NCBI RefSeq assembly: GCF_901709675.1
Contig: NC_051095.1
Location: 20,521,956-20,585,955, forward strand
DNA from: Syngnathus acus
Taxonomy: Eukaryota; Chordata; Actinopteri; Syngnathiformes; Syngnathidae
Direction of reading: 5' to 3'
DNA length: 64,000 nt
The stretch's first letter is position 1; the number at the start of each line of letters is the position of its first letter. A program made the translations under genes and the position numbers. Shown piece after piece: positions 52,351 through 62,337 of this stretch. The notes under the pieces are model-generated. The model saw only the letters and a list, made by a program, of their open reading frames with translations, was not told the origin of the DNA and searched no databases.

Positions 52351-52389
52351 CACAGCGATTTCGTTTGTGCTCACAGTCGTACAAAAACT
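52351..52389 (-). promoter_or_regulatory. J-segment RSS A (23-bp spacer)
   Basis: Read on the minus strand: nonamer AGTTTTTGT (52381-52389), exactly 23 bp of spacer, then heptamer CGCTGTG (52351-52357) abutting the J coding end. The heptamer differs from consensus CACTGTG at one base. Confidence 0.88.
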
Positions 52390-53002
52390 GATGACGCTGA
52401 AGACTCGTCCGCAATGTTCCCACCAGGCCTCTTCATGACATTGGCCTTTAATCCCGAATACTTCTGGATGGCCATATTCACTCATTTGTCTCTCCTCTCC
52501 TCTCCAATGGTGGTGGAAATCAACATATTAGTCAAAATGATCATAGTGACAGAGACGTCTGTCAAGAGGAAGGTGAATCTTGGAAGAGCAACATCTTGGC
52601 CATGTAGAAACAACAACACTTTGAGGCTCTGAACATCAGATTTCCATGTACTGTTTAAAATCTCCCCCTGGATTGGATCTGGATAAATTCGTCCAGCTTT
52701 TGAGGTAAAAGAGATATGATTAAGATACATTGTTTTTGGACATACTCAACAGGTGTCCCTTTTCAAATGGAGCGTTCAGCCATCCATTCGTCCATTTCTA
52801 TAGCGCTTGCCTTCATTAGCGTCATGGATGAACTGGACCTGAATCCTGCTAACGTTTGGTCATGGAAGCAGAGAACACCCTGGAGTGCAGACCTTGTTGC
52901 TAACTCAAGACCAACAGGCCCAGAACCATGAGCGTAATAATCCAACAAGTGAGGCAGATCCGGAGCATGTTGGCTAGACACAAAGCAGAAGTAAGAATGG
53001 GC
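52390..53002. other. V-J spacer of cassette A
   Basis: About 0.6 kb lies between the V and J signals and is highly conserved with cassette B (60213-60826). The minus-strand frame that is open for 177 codons in B is interrupted here. No Ig domain or known motif is visible. V(D)J joining would delete it. Confidence 0.6.
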
Positions 53003-53030
53003 AGTTTCTGTCACTCAATAAATCACTGTG
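53003..53030 (-). promoter_or_regulatory. V-segment RSS A (12-bp spacer)
   Basis: Minus strand: consensus heptamer CACAGTG (53024-53030), spacer ATTTATTGAGTG (12 bp), nonamer ACAGAAACT (53003-53011). It follows the V coding end directly. A V-12 / J-23 arrangement is the kappa-type configuration. Confidence 0.92.
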
Positions 53031-53366
53031 CTACGAGTCCCTGAGCAGTGCTGTCCCATGTGCTACAATAATACTCAGCAGAGTCTCCTGACTTTGCCTG
53101 CTTAATGATGAACTGGTAGTTTACAGGAGAGGACGTTTTAACATCAAAGCGACTTGAAGAGGATTGGAATTGTGCTCCAAAGCGAGGCGAGGAGTACGTA
53201 TGGTGATGATACAGAATAAACTCTGGAGCGTCGCCAGGTATTTGTTTATAAAAACCGACAAGATAGTTGTCATCCCTCTGAATGTTGCAGTCAAAAAGAA
53301 CTTGTTGTCCTTCAGGAACTGTCAGGACCGCCGGTGTCTGGGTAACCACCTTGGCTGCATCACCAT
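53031..53366 (-). CDS. Immunoglobulin light-chain V exon, cassette A
   Basis: After acceptor TTTTGACAG the exon encodes GDAAKVVTQTPAVLTVPEG, first Cys in FDCNIQ, FYKQIPGDAPEFILY (framework 2), SSRFDV, and YYCSTWDSTAQG with the second Cys. Framework 2 has Tyr-Lys-Gln but Phe where Trp is usual (GFYKQ). It is germline, unrearranged and intact. The style (KQIPGDAPEF, STWD) recalls teleost L2/sigma-type V segments, while the RSS layout is kappa-like, so I leave the isotype open. Confidence 0.93.
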
Positions 53367-53443
53367 CTGTCAAAAGGAAGAAAATCAACAAGGTGCTGTC
53401 ACCTGACTTGAAAATGGAGGAGAAACACCAGAGAGGGTCTCAC

Positions 53444-53483
53444 AAGTCAGAGCGCTGACGAGAAGGCAGAGGGTCCCCAACAT
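53444..53483 (-). CDS. IgL leader exon, cassette A
   Basis: A 40-nt first exon starts at the ATG ending at 53483 and encodes MLGTLCLLVSALT, a hydrophobic signal peptide. Donor T|GTGAGA joins in phase 1 to the V exon at 53366. A TTTAAA box with an overlapping TGCATTTA lies about 75-85 bp upstream (53557-53567) and may be the V promoter. Confidence 0.9.
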
Positions 53484-54321
53484 GGTGTCTGTGAGCAGCG
53501 GGGAAATGTCAGGCAAGCGAGTCGACGAAGCAAGGCTAGTCGAAGGGGCCTGCAGCTTTTAAATGCACCAGGGAGGAAGTGCTGGGGAGCTTTATGCGTC
53601 AGTGATCATTCATCCAGAGACAGCTAGGCTACGCATTTAGAATGTGGGCCCTCAGTGGGGACGTTTTGGACCTTATCTACCTCTTAACATTTAAAAAGTT
53701 AAAAAATGAATTCATAGCAGAATGCAGAAATTTAAAGGTGTTAATGAGGGCAGACCGCTACAGGCATGTTTTGCTCGTGCAAAGTGACTGACAGTGATTC
53801 TGATTTGTTAAAAAAAAAGAATCCCATTACTTAGGTATTTATGTTTCTTGTAGAATAAAATCATAGATTTGTTTCTAAATACTCAACAATCCCATTGATT
53901 TAGTATAGGTATCGGTAAATTGTCAAAACAAGATTCCTATTGGTCCGGAGAGATGTTTGAGGTAGCTAAATCACATACACTAATACGTCAACATTTTATT
54001 TTGAAAAATCATAGTAATGAAGTAAAAGTAATTGTCCATTCCAAGCAAGAACCTTTGTTCAAGGCTGTGTGTTGTTTTTGAGGTCGCCCCTTCCCCAAAC
54101 AACCTTCCTGAAACTTTCAATGATTATTTGCCCATTTTATAGCAAGTATCTTGCTGATTGGCCCATCTTAAACTGACTTTACATGGATAGATATTTGTTC
54201 ATAGACACATTGCATCTTCTCTGTCCTCATCTGCTCACCAGAATATTCTCCGGTGAGTTATGTTACTACTTGACCCTGGACTAGGTATGTGATTTGAGTA
54301 AAGTGAAACTTGCCCTGCCTC

Positions 54322-54329
54322 ATTTGCAT
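54322..54329. promoter_or_regulatory. Octamer motif upstream of IgL cassette A
   Basis: A perfect ATTTGCAT, the Oct-factor site typical of Ig promoters and enhancers, lies about 840 bp upstream of the leader. It is preserved in cassette B at 62150-62157. Its distance suggests an enhancer rather than a proximal promoter, by inference. Confidence 0.4.
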
Positions 54330-55177
54330 GGAGCCAATGTGCAGAGGTCCTGCAGGTGCATCCTGGGACAGCAGAGCGTGGATGCTTCATTAGCCAAGCA
54401 CAGAGCCTCAGTTTCGGTGACGTCTTTCATCTTATCTCAAAACTTATATGTGATTAAAATCCACACACAGAAACAAAATAGAAAATATATATTAGATTGG
54501 ACAGTAGTGGCATCTTTCACTTTCTTCTTTCTTGACCTGTGGAGATTATTCTATTTTATGTTATTATTATTTTAAACTATAAACCATTATGTTACATAAT
54601 TTATGTAGTTTACAACTTATTGACGTTAGATATATAACTACAGAAGACAGGACCGATCAAGTTTGGTCTGGTTCTGGAATGAGCAAGAAGTTATTTTATT
54701 TTCTGCTCATTTTTCTGAACCATCAGTCACACGAGTGGTCTTCATGGCCTTTATGAACACAAAATAAAGAGCCAAATATGTGCTGCATGTATTCTGATGT
54801 TCATGTGTCGGCAGCGCAGGCAAACAAAATCAGCGACTTGTCTTTTAATTTAGTGACTTTTCCAAACATTCTAGAAACTATTAATCTAACAAAGAACAAC
54901 ACCAACACTAATTGTGGTCCTCATGTTAGAAACATTCTCATTTTTTGCACAGTAGAGGGAAGATAGGATTTTGCCTTGACAATGATTTGCGCACACCAAA
55001 AACAGTGTGTTTAATCATAACGTCCAGCACACTTTAAAAATACAGAAAATATATGAACATTTTAAACAAGTTTCTGTGTGAATGTTGATTAAAAGTGATT
55101 ATTGTGAGAAATTATTTTTAATATTATTTTTAATATTATCATACATAGCTGTTATCAGTATATTATCATATTAGCTG

Positions 55178-55290
55178 GCAACCGGTTCAGGGTGTCCCCC
55201 GCCTACAGCCCAATGACTGCTTTGATAGGCTCCGGCACGCCCGCGATCCCCGTGGGGACAAACAGTACATGCAGAAAATGGATGGAGATA
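55178..55290 (-). mobile_element. Retroposon tail fragment (same family as 22697-23030)
   Basis: Minus-strand text reads ATTTTCTGCATGTACTG, then GGGGATCGCGGGCGTGCC, GAGCCTATC and ACCCTGAACCGGTTGCCAG. This matches the 22.7-kb repeat, in which ACCCTGAACCGGTTGCCAG also occurs. Confidence 0.7.
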
Positions 55291-55392
55291 TATATCATAT
55301 GAATGGCATTGATGACAGGTCCAGTGATCATTTTTCTTCTTCAGTACAAGCACAGTACAATTTAACCAGAGGGAAATTATTTTGTGTGTAGA

Positions 55393-55406
55393 TCTTTTTA
55401 TTATTA

Positions 55407-55446
<40 letters not shown>
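55393..55446. repeat. (ATT)n microsatellite
   Basis: About 17 ATT units. Confidence 0.9.
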
Positions 55447-55447
<1 letters not shown>

Positions 55448-55480
55448 CTAAAATCAACATTTCCTACATTCGCTCTCCAG

Positions 55481-55640
55481 ACTCCCCCCGCCCTTCTCTG
55501 TCATGACTGTCGCTGTCTGATGACGTATCTGATTCCGGTTTTACCATGGCAGCGGCTACCTCTGCTAACTGAAAGACAAAATGTCGTTTTTATAGCAGTT
55601 TCAGCGGCTACAAATCTAGTGAAACAACACATCTCTCACA
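55481..55640 (+). promoter_or_regulatory. hdac3: hdac3 promoter and 5' UTR region
   Basis: This is a GC-richer stretch with a CRE-like TGATGACGTATC, an ETS-like TTCCGGTT and a YY1-like ACCATGGCAGCGG ahead of the hdac3 start. These are typical of TATA-less housekeeping promoters. An upstream ATG at 55544 opens a different frame. The motifs are read by eye only. Confidence 0.45.
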
Positions 55641-55695
55641 ATGACGAACAGGACGTCGTGTTTCTATGACCCTGACGTAGGGAACTTCCATTACG
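55641..55695 (+). CDS. hdac3: Histone deacetylase 3, exon 1
   Basis: HDAC3 is the catalytic subunit of the NCoR/SMRT corepressor complex. The exon reads MTNRTSCFYDPDVGNFHYG, matching the YFYDPDVGNFHYG start of vertebrate HDAC3. It ends TACG|GTAAGT after 55 coding nucleotides, the same length and phase 1 as the mammalian exon 1. HDAC1 and HDAC2 lack this exact start. Downstream exons are missing from the window apart from the partial exon at 56746. Confidence 0.9.
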
Positions 55696-55924
55696 GTAAG
55701 TAACGAAATGTGTGTTTGCGATTGGGCTTACAGACTCCAAACGCTGATATTTTTTTTTATCATTTAAAAAAAACAACAACAACACTTTCGTTTCTACTAC
55801 AGGGAACGTCTCTGTAGTTATTCACGCGTCTATTCAAATGTGAAGCTCGACATTCGCTTTTTCCACTGAGGCGTATTTGCAATAATGTAAGGTATCAATG
55901 CTTCATATTTGGCACTCTTGGCAC

Positions 55925-56698
55925 GTTTGGGTGTGGGGGGCGACTTATACTCAGGAGCGACTTATATATGTTTTTTTTCACAAATTTTTACTTGATCATT
56001 AACACATCACTTACTTACAAGTATAGTTGACCACTTCACATGTTATTTTTAGTATAGTTGATCACTTCTCATGCTTTGATATCTTTATCTTGAACATATT
56101 CAAAACATGAAAAATAGAGAGAAAAAATCAAATAAAGTAATTAACACTTTAAAGCGCCATATCCTCTGGACATGTCCTCTGTCACCAGGATGACATAAAG
56201 GACGAGAAATTTGATCGATGGATTTAATGATTTGGAGTGACACAAATGGTTTGATAATATTGTTGTTTATGTGATAGTTATTTAAAATATAGTTTATATA
56301 TCGTTGTATGGGCCTGTGGAATAATTTGGACTGCGGCGCGGCACACGGCATTGTTGACAAAGGACGATCGATGGATTTAATGAATTGGAGTGACACAGAT
56401 GGTTTTATAAACGTGTTATTTATGTAATAGTTTTTTTTAAATAACTGAATGTTACGTCAGGCCCGTTCTCAGCTCCTCGTTTGTGTTTGTCACGTTAGCA
56501 TACCGTATCGTTTAGCCTGTTGTTGCTCGTTCATGTCTGTTCTTGGTGTTGGATTTTGTCGAATAAATTGCCCCCCAAAATGCGACTTATACTCCGGAGC
56601 GACTTATATATGTTTCTTTTCACGTTGTTCACATTTTTGGGCATTTTATGGCTGGTGCGACTTATACTACGGAGCGACTTATAGTCCGAAAATTACGG
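55925..56698. mobile_element. 5'-truncated relative of the 1.2-kb TIR element
   Basis: From GTTTGGGTGTGGGGGGCGAC the segment follows the 49606-50808 element, including GTTTGTGTTTGTCACGTTAG and AATAAATTGCCCCCCAAAAT. It ends with the same right terminus, CCGAAAATTACGG, at 56698. It lacks the left TIR and the 118-bp repeats. It sits in hdac3 intron 1. Confidence 0.85.
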
Positions 56699-56745
56699 TA
56701 CATACAATACGATGGAAATGATGTTAGCGTGTTTTGTGAACTTAG

Positions 56746-56777
56746 GTGCTGGTCATCCTATGAAGCCTCACCGATTG
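56746..56777 (+). pseudogene. hdac3: Histone deacetylase 3, exon 2, broken after 32 nt
   Basis: Acceptor AACTTAG is followed by codons for AGHPMKPHRL, joining in phase to exon 1 (HYG|AGHPMKPHRL). This is exactly the HDAC3 sequence. At 56778 homology stops and the gypsy-like fragment begins, so the continuing LTHSLVLHYG-type sequence is absent here and is not seen elsewhere in the window. The gene head is therefore severed. It may be a true truncated copy, or a misassembly or heterozygous breakpoint. Confidence 0.85.
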
Positions 56778-56779
56778 TG

Positions 56780-57588
56780 GGATGGAAAGAGAGGGAGAGC
56801 GGGTCACTAGATGGACAGCAATTCCCCATTGTGTACCAACCAATGTCGGAGCAGCTGCTGCCACCTGTTGTTGCTACTGCTGAGGAGCCTATGCAACTGT
56901 GCAGAACTGAAATCTCCTCCAGAGGAATGTCATGCTTCTTCTGCAGACAGCTAGGCCCATAGAGTAACTGTACTGTTACTGTTGGTCACGGCGAGTTCTG
57001 TCTACAGAGTGAGTGGTGGCATGTCAGAACTTGAGTGTGGAAAATCCTGCCCATGTTTTAGCCAAAGATAGGCTTTTTCTGATTGTACTTTCCATATTAA
57101 TGATTCTGATTCTAGTTATAATTATATAAGGTCTATTGATTCGTCATGAGGCAACTTTACTTTAGAAATGTTTCAGTGGATGCAGAAAATAAAGTTAATG
57201 CAGTGGACAGCAGTTATTATGGGACACACAATCTCTCCCAACATTATCATTTCTGAGTGAATTATTTTTAACACCATGAATTACAATCTAATTTTAATTG
57301 GCGGAACTTACATAACCCCCATATTAACTGGTCCTTGGGACAAGTTATTTCATTCTCTACCCAAGGACCTCAGTTCATCACTATAGTCTCCACATGTTAT
57401 GAAGACCTTTAGGAAAAAATTTTTTCGGAAGCTAAAGCTAACAATTTACACCCCATAGACACTGATTCCGGTCCTCAGGGTCCAGTGCATATTTTCTATG
57501 TCTCCCTGGTGCAACACCTCTAATCAGAATGATGAGATAATCATCAAGATCTGCAGAAGCTGGATAATGATCCTGATCATTTGAATCA
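56780..57588 (+). mobile_element. Gypsy-like retroelement fragment, copy 2
   Basis: This is nearly identical to 41475-42268, including EEPMQLCRTEISS, MSCFFCRQLG and STQGPQFIT. It shares the same left and right limits as copy 1. It abuts the severed hdac3 exon 2 on the left and a LINE tail on the right. Confidence 0.55.
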
Positions 57589-57695
57589 AAGTCAAAGTCA
57601 AAGTCTGCTTTATTGTCAACCTCTTCACATGCCAAGACACACAAATAAATCGAAATTACGTTTTCACTATCCCACGGTGACCGGCAGAATAACAT
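57589..57695 (-). mobile_element. LINE 3' tail (AAAGTCAAAGTC family)
   Basis: The plus strand shows AAAGTCAAAGTCAAAGTCTG then CTTTATTGTCAACCTCTTCA and CCCACGGTGACCGG. Reversed, this equals the tail seen at 62560-62668. It is a 5'-truncated retroposon end. Confidence 0.65.
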
Positions 57696-57739
57696 CCGGT
57701 TGTTCCCAAAGATGACCTTTTTTCTGAAATAATTTTACG

Positions 57740-57870
57740 TTTACGGACTTAAGTAGGAGTCAAAATTTGGGTGCGTATTATACATGGGTACAGGCTTTTT
57801 TCCAGCATCGACATGCCATTTTTAGGGTGCGTATTATGCACGGGGGCGTATTTTGCATGGAAAATCACGG
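57740..57870. mobile_element. MITE end with CCGTGATTTTCC terminus
   Basis: The segment has GGGTGCGTATTATACATGGG and GGGTGCGTATTATGCACGGG repeats and a right terminus TGGAAAATCACGG followed by TA. It resembles the other TA-flanked families in architecture. Its right end coincides exactly with the start of duplication copy 2. The left terminus is not identifiable. Confidence 0.55.
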
Positions 57871-58960
57871 TATCTTGTCTCTATTTCCTGCATGGATTTC
57901 AGATAGGTAGACCGTTTGCCTCTCCAGTGCCGAATTGAAGGGAAATGAGCGGAGCCACTTCCATTGGTCATTGGCTATCGAATTCCACACTTTGTTTTTC
58001 CATCTATTTATCTATATCTTCAATAAGCCATACTGATACCATTGATACAGCCCAATAACTCCTGAGATTATTCATCTTCCACTGCAAGTATCAGATTTGG
58101 ACAGTTTGGGCAAAATTCTATAATCTCTATTGCTCTCCAGGTATCCAATCCCTCCCATGCAAAACCAAGGTGTCACAATAGGATTAAAACAAGCACATCT
58201 GATGATACAGAGGGAAAATGAAGTATAGCTTCATGTGGTAGGACAAGGTAGTACTTACGTATTGAGCTTTCTTGTGTGGCGCCCATGATGACATGTGCTG
58301 CATGTCAACATGTGTCAAACTGCAGGTGATTTCATGGGTGAGGAGGACTCCATGGAGGATTCAGGCTTTTACCAGTGGAGAATTCTGGACTGTGCTGTTT
58401 GGATTGTATGCTGTTTGACCCATGAGAGACTTATGGAATATTTCCATGTGGCAAAATCACATTGATTATTGTATGAATACAGAAACCTTGTCAGTGGGGT
58501 GGTACTACCTACCATATAGATAGTAGATAGTGTGAGATACGTAGTGTAAGATAATACTATTTTCAAATGATTCTATTTTCAACATTTGCAACAGTAATTA
58601 ATAAAACAATTGACAATTATAAAATTACAAATATGTGTGTAATTATATGTTTTGAAGGGTTTTTCTTACTGCATGACACTGAAAATACTGATTGTATAAT
58701 TTTTGCAGTATGTTGCAGAAAGCATGCAATTTTAGAGCACTGAAACTACACGACAACAATTTTGACACACAACAGCGAGGGGAAGAATTAATAAGTGCTG
58801 AAATTCAAATGTAATTACCAGGCCAAAAAACTTTGATGACAATTTTTTATTGAAGAATTCTAAGCTAGCAAGTATAAAGTTGAAAGAAAAGATCCCTCCA
58901 AGAATGCAAATACATCATTGCTATGGCCTGATTAGCCCACACAACGTAAATGTTGACCAT

Positions 58961-59280
58961 CTAGGTCGCACACGTTGACTTTCTGATGGTGTTTTCAGCA
59001 GACTTGGAGCCCAAAGACACTTTACAGGTGTAAGTGGCGTCCGCATTCCAGTTGGATGTCTCCACGGTCAAATAACTGCTGATTGTGTAAGTTTGGTCCG
59101 CTTGTCGCATGGCGGGGCCGGTCTTGACGGCGCCGCTCACCGGAAGGCCACGAGTCAGCCATGTGACGTCTGCATATGGGGACGACTGTGTGGCCACACA
59201 GACCAGGGTGGCCTTTTCGGACTGGAGCTCGGCGCTGGCCGGGGGAAAGACTGTCACCACGGGGGCAGGGAGGTCATCGC
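58961..59280 (-). CDS. Immunoglobulin light-chain constant exon, cassette B
   Basis: The exon has the same acceptor, length (320 nt) and phase as cassette A. It encodes DDLPAPVVTVFPPASAELQ through STCAT-stop with all structural Cys and Trp residues. The only amino-acid difference from cassette A is Ala for Ser in CVATQSS. An AATAAA follows at about 58845-58850, as in copy A. Confidence 0.95.
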
Positions 59281-60139
59281 CTGAAGAGTAAAAATCCATT
59301 TGCTTGGGTTAGCTTTGCCCACACATACTCGAATTCTAGACAACATGCATTAAAGATTAATCAACACATACTGTATATTTTGAATTAACGAAGAATAACA
59401 CAACATATTAATTTACTACAAGAAACATCCCCCGACCTACGGTTTGCGATCCCTTGCACTAATGAACTGCGATTGTAAACTGAACTGAACAGCAAAAAAA
59501 AAAAAAAAGAGGCTTGTATTAATTCATGCTTAATTTTAGTTGATAAAATCTTAATCGGAACAGTTGGCAGTGTTGCAGAGGCGCTCTGAATCATATTGAC
59601 ATAATAATCATAATAATCATACTGACATTTAGTCATAAATATATCTGTCGGTCGGTCTGTCTAAATGAAAATTGAAAACTAAAATGAAAATTGTCAAAGT
59701 AAAACATCAACTGAAAAAAAATCAACACATACCTCAAAAGCGACCAAACAAAAAAAAGAAGATATAGACTATTAAAAAGATCAATTTAAACATAAATTAA
59801 GTTTGATTTGGATAGAAAAACTGTGCTTACTGTCAGTAAAAGATAAACTGAAAAGAATCAACACATTTGTGTACCTCAAAAGTGACCAAACAAAATAAAT
59901 AAATAAATAAAAAATATAGACTATCAAAAAGATAAATTTAAACATAAACCAAATTTGATTTGGAAAGAAAAACTGTGCTTTACTATCAGTCTCACATGGC
60001 AAGACTTGGTGTGTATCACTGACAAATACTGGAATAAATAGCGAAAGTGCAAAGCTAAAATAAAAAAATTATATTTTGAAAATGTACTCAACGGGGAATT
60101 TGAGTAGATTGGGAAATAAGATGAATTTAAAAGACTTAC

Positions 60140-60173
60140 TTGTCACAAACACCTTGGTTCCTCCTCCGAAGAC
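60140..60173 (-). CDS. Immunoglobulin light-chain J segment B
   Basis: VFGGGTKVFVT with donor ACAA|GTAAGT, identical to J segment A. Confidence 0.93.
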
Positions 60174-60212
60174 CACAGCGATTTCGTTTGTGCTCACAGT
60201 CGTACAAAAACT
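60174..60212 (-). promoter_or_regulatory. J-segment RSS B (23-bp spacer)
   Basis: Heptamer CGCTGTG (60174-60180), 23-bp spacer and nonamer AGTTTTTGT (60204-60212). The variant heptamer is shared with cassette A. Confidence 0.88.
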
Positions 60213-60826
60213 GATGACGCTGAAGACTCGTCCGCAATGTTCCCACCAGGCCTCTTCATGACATTGGCCTTTAATCCCGAATACTTCTGGATGGCCATAT
60301 TCACTCATTTGTCTCTCCTCTCCTCTCCAATGGTGGTGGAAATCAACATATTAGTCAAAATGATCATGGTGACAGAGACGTCTGTCAAGAGGAAGGTGAA
60401 TCTTGGAAGAGCAACATCTTGGCCATGTAGAAACAACAACACTTTGAGGCTCTGAACATCAGATTTCCATGTTCTGTTTAAAATCTCCCCCAGGATTGGA
60501 TCTGGATACATTCGTCCAGCTTTTGAGGTAAAAGAGATATGATTAAGAGATACATTGTTTTTGGACATACTCGACAGGTGTCCCTTTGAAATGGAGCGTT
60601 CAGCCATCCATTCGTCCATTTCTATAGCGTTTGCCTTCATTAGCGTCATGGATGAACTGGACCTGAATCCTGCTAACGTTTGGTCATGGAAGCAGAGAAC
60701 ACCCTGGAGTGCAGACCTTGTTGCTAACTCAAGACCAACAGGCCCAGAACCATGAGCGTAATAATCCAACAAGTGAGGCAAATCCGGAGCATGTTGGCTA
60801 GACAAAAAGCAGAAGTAAAAATGGGC
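60213..60826. other. V-J spacer of cassette B
   Basis: This spacer is conserved with 52390-53002. A minus-strand frame stays open for 177 codons (60305-60838) but has no recognisable domain, is disrupted in cassette A and would be removed by V-J joining. I treat it as noncoding. Confidence 0.55.
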
Positions 60827-60854
60827 AGTTTCTGTCACTCAATAAATCACTGTG
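60827..60854 (-). promoter_or_regulatory. V-segment RSS B (12-bp spacer)
   Basis: Heptamer CACAGTG (60848-60854), spacer ATTTATTGAGTG and nonamer ACAGAAACT (60827-60835), identical to RSS A. Confidence 0.92.
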
Positions 60855-61190
60855 CTACAAGTCCCTGAGCAGTTTTGTCCCATGTGCTACAATAATACTC
60901 AGCAGAGTCTCCTGACTTTGCCTGCTTAATGATGAACTGGTAGTTTACAGGAGAGGACACTTTAACATCAAAGCGACTTGAGGAGGATTGGAATTGTGCT
61001 CCAAAGCTAGGCGAGGAGTGCGTACGGTAATAATACAGAATAAACTCTGGAGCGTCGCCAGGTATTTGTTTATAAAAATTGACATTATAGTTGTCATCGC
61101 TCTGAATGTTGCAGTCAAAAAGAACTTGTTGTCCTTCAGGAACTGTCAGGACCGCCGGTGTCTGGGTAACCACCTTGGCTGCATCACCAT
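60855..61190 (-). CDS. Immunoglobulin light-chain V exon, cassette B
   Basis: The exon has the same architecture as V exon A (336 nt, Cys in FDCNIQ and YYCSTWD) and an identical framework 1. It differs at about ten residues. Changes fall around CDR1 (QSDDNYNVNF versus QRDDNYLVGF), around CDR2 (LYYYRTHSSPSFG versus LYHHHTYSSPRFG), at one framework 3 site, and in CDR3 (DKTAQG versus DSTAQG). It is an intact germline V. Confidence 0.93.
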
Positions 61191-61267
61191 CTGTCAAAAG
61201 GAAGAAAATCAACAAGGTGCTGTCACCTGACTTGAAAATGGAGGAGAAACACCAGAGAGGGTCTCAC

Positions 61268-61307
61268 AAGTCAGAGCGCTGACGAGAAGGCAGAGGGTCC
61301 CAAACAT
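61268..61307 (-). CDS. IgL leader exon, cassette B
   Basis: A 40-nt exon encodes MFGTLCLLVSALT (Phe for Leu at position 2 relative to A), with donor T|GTGAGA in phase 1. Confidence 0.9.
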
Positions 61308-62149
61308 GGTGTCTGTGATCAGCGGGGAAATGTCAGGCAAGCGAGTCGACGAAGCAAGGCTAGTCGAAGGGGCCTGCAGCTTTTAAATGCACCAGGGAGG
61401 AAGTGCTGGGGAGCTTTATGCGTCAGTGATCATTCATCCAGAGACAGCTAGGCTACGCATTTAGAATGTGGGCCCTCAGTGGGGACGTTTTGCACCTTAT
61501 CTACCTCTTAACATTTAAAAAGTTAAAAAATGAATTCACAGCAGAATGCAGAAATGTAAAGGTGTTAATGAGGGCAGACCGCTACAGGCATGTTTTGCTC
61601 GTGCAAAGTGACTGACAGTGATTCTGATTTGTTAAAAAAAAAAGAATCCCGTTACTTAGGTATTTATGTTTCTTGTAGAATAAAATCATAGATTTGTTTC
61701 TAAATACTCAACAATCCCATTGATTTAGTATAGGTATCGGTAAATTGTCAAAACAAGTTTCCTATTGGTCCGGGGGGGCGTTTGAGGTAGCTAAATCACA
61801 CGTACACTAATACGTCAACATTTTATTTAGAAAAATCATAGTAATGAAATAAAAGTAATTGTCCATTCCAAAGCAAGAACCTTTGTTCAAGGGTGTGTGT
61901 TGTTTTTGAGGTCGCCCCTTCCCCAAACAACCTTCCTGAAACTTTCAATGATTATTTGCCCATTTTATAGCAAGTATCTTGCTGATTGACCCATCTTAAA
62001 CTGACTTTACATGGATAGATATTTGTTCATAGACACGTTGCATCTTCTCTGTCCTCATCTGCTCACCAGAATATTCTCCGGTGAGTTACGTTACTACTTG
62101 ACCCTGGACTAGGTATGTGATTTGAGTAAAGTGAAACTTGCCCTGCCTC

Positions 62150-62157
62150 ATTTGCAT
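62150..62157. promoter_or_regulatory. Octamer motif upstream of IgL cassette B
   Basis: Perfect ATTTGCAT about 840 bp upstream of the leader, conserved with 54322-54329. Confidence 0.4.
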
Positions 62158-62337
62158 GGAGCCAATGTGCAGAGGTCCTGCAGGTGCATCCTGGGACAGC
62201 AGAGCGTGGATGCTTCATTAGCCAAGCGCAGAGCCTCAGTTTCGGTGACGTCTTTCATCTTATCTCAAAACTTATATGTGATTAAAATCCACACACAGAA
62301 ACAAAATAAAAAATTAATATTAGATTGGACAGTAGTG

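Larger units (their letters stand above)
48875..54672. repeat. Direct duplication, copy 1 (IgL cassette A)
   Basis: This block aligns along its length with 57871-62812, starting at the shared TATCTTGTCT and ending at the shared GACAGGACCGATCAA. The two copies differ by scattered substitutions, by a TIR element present only here (49606-50808), by a LINE tail present only in copy 2 (62338-62668), and by a gap of about 47 bp near 51585. The block contains a complete light-chain V-J-C cassette. Confidence 0.95.
54673..55480. other. Spacer between duplication copy 1 and hdac3
   Basis: There is no coding content. It contains a reversed retroposon fragment (55178-55290) and an (ATT)n run (55393-55446). 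Confidence 0.5.
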
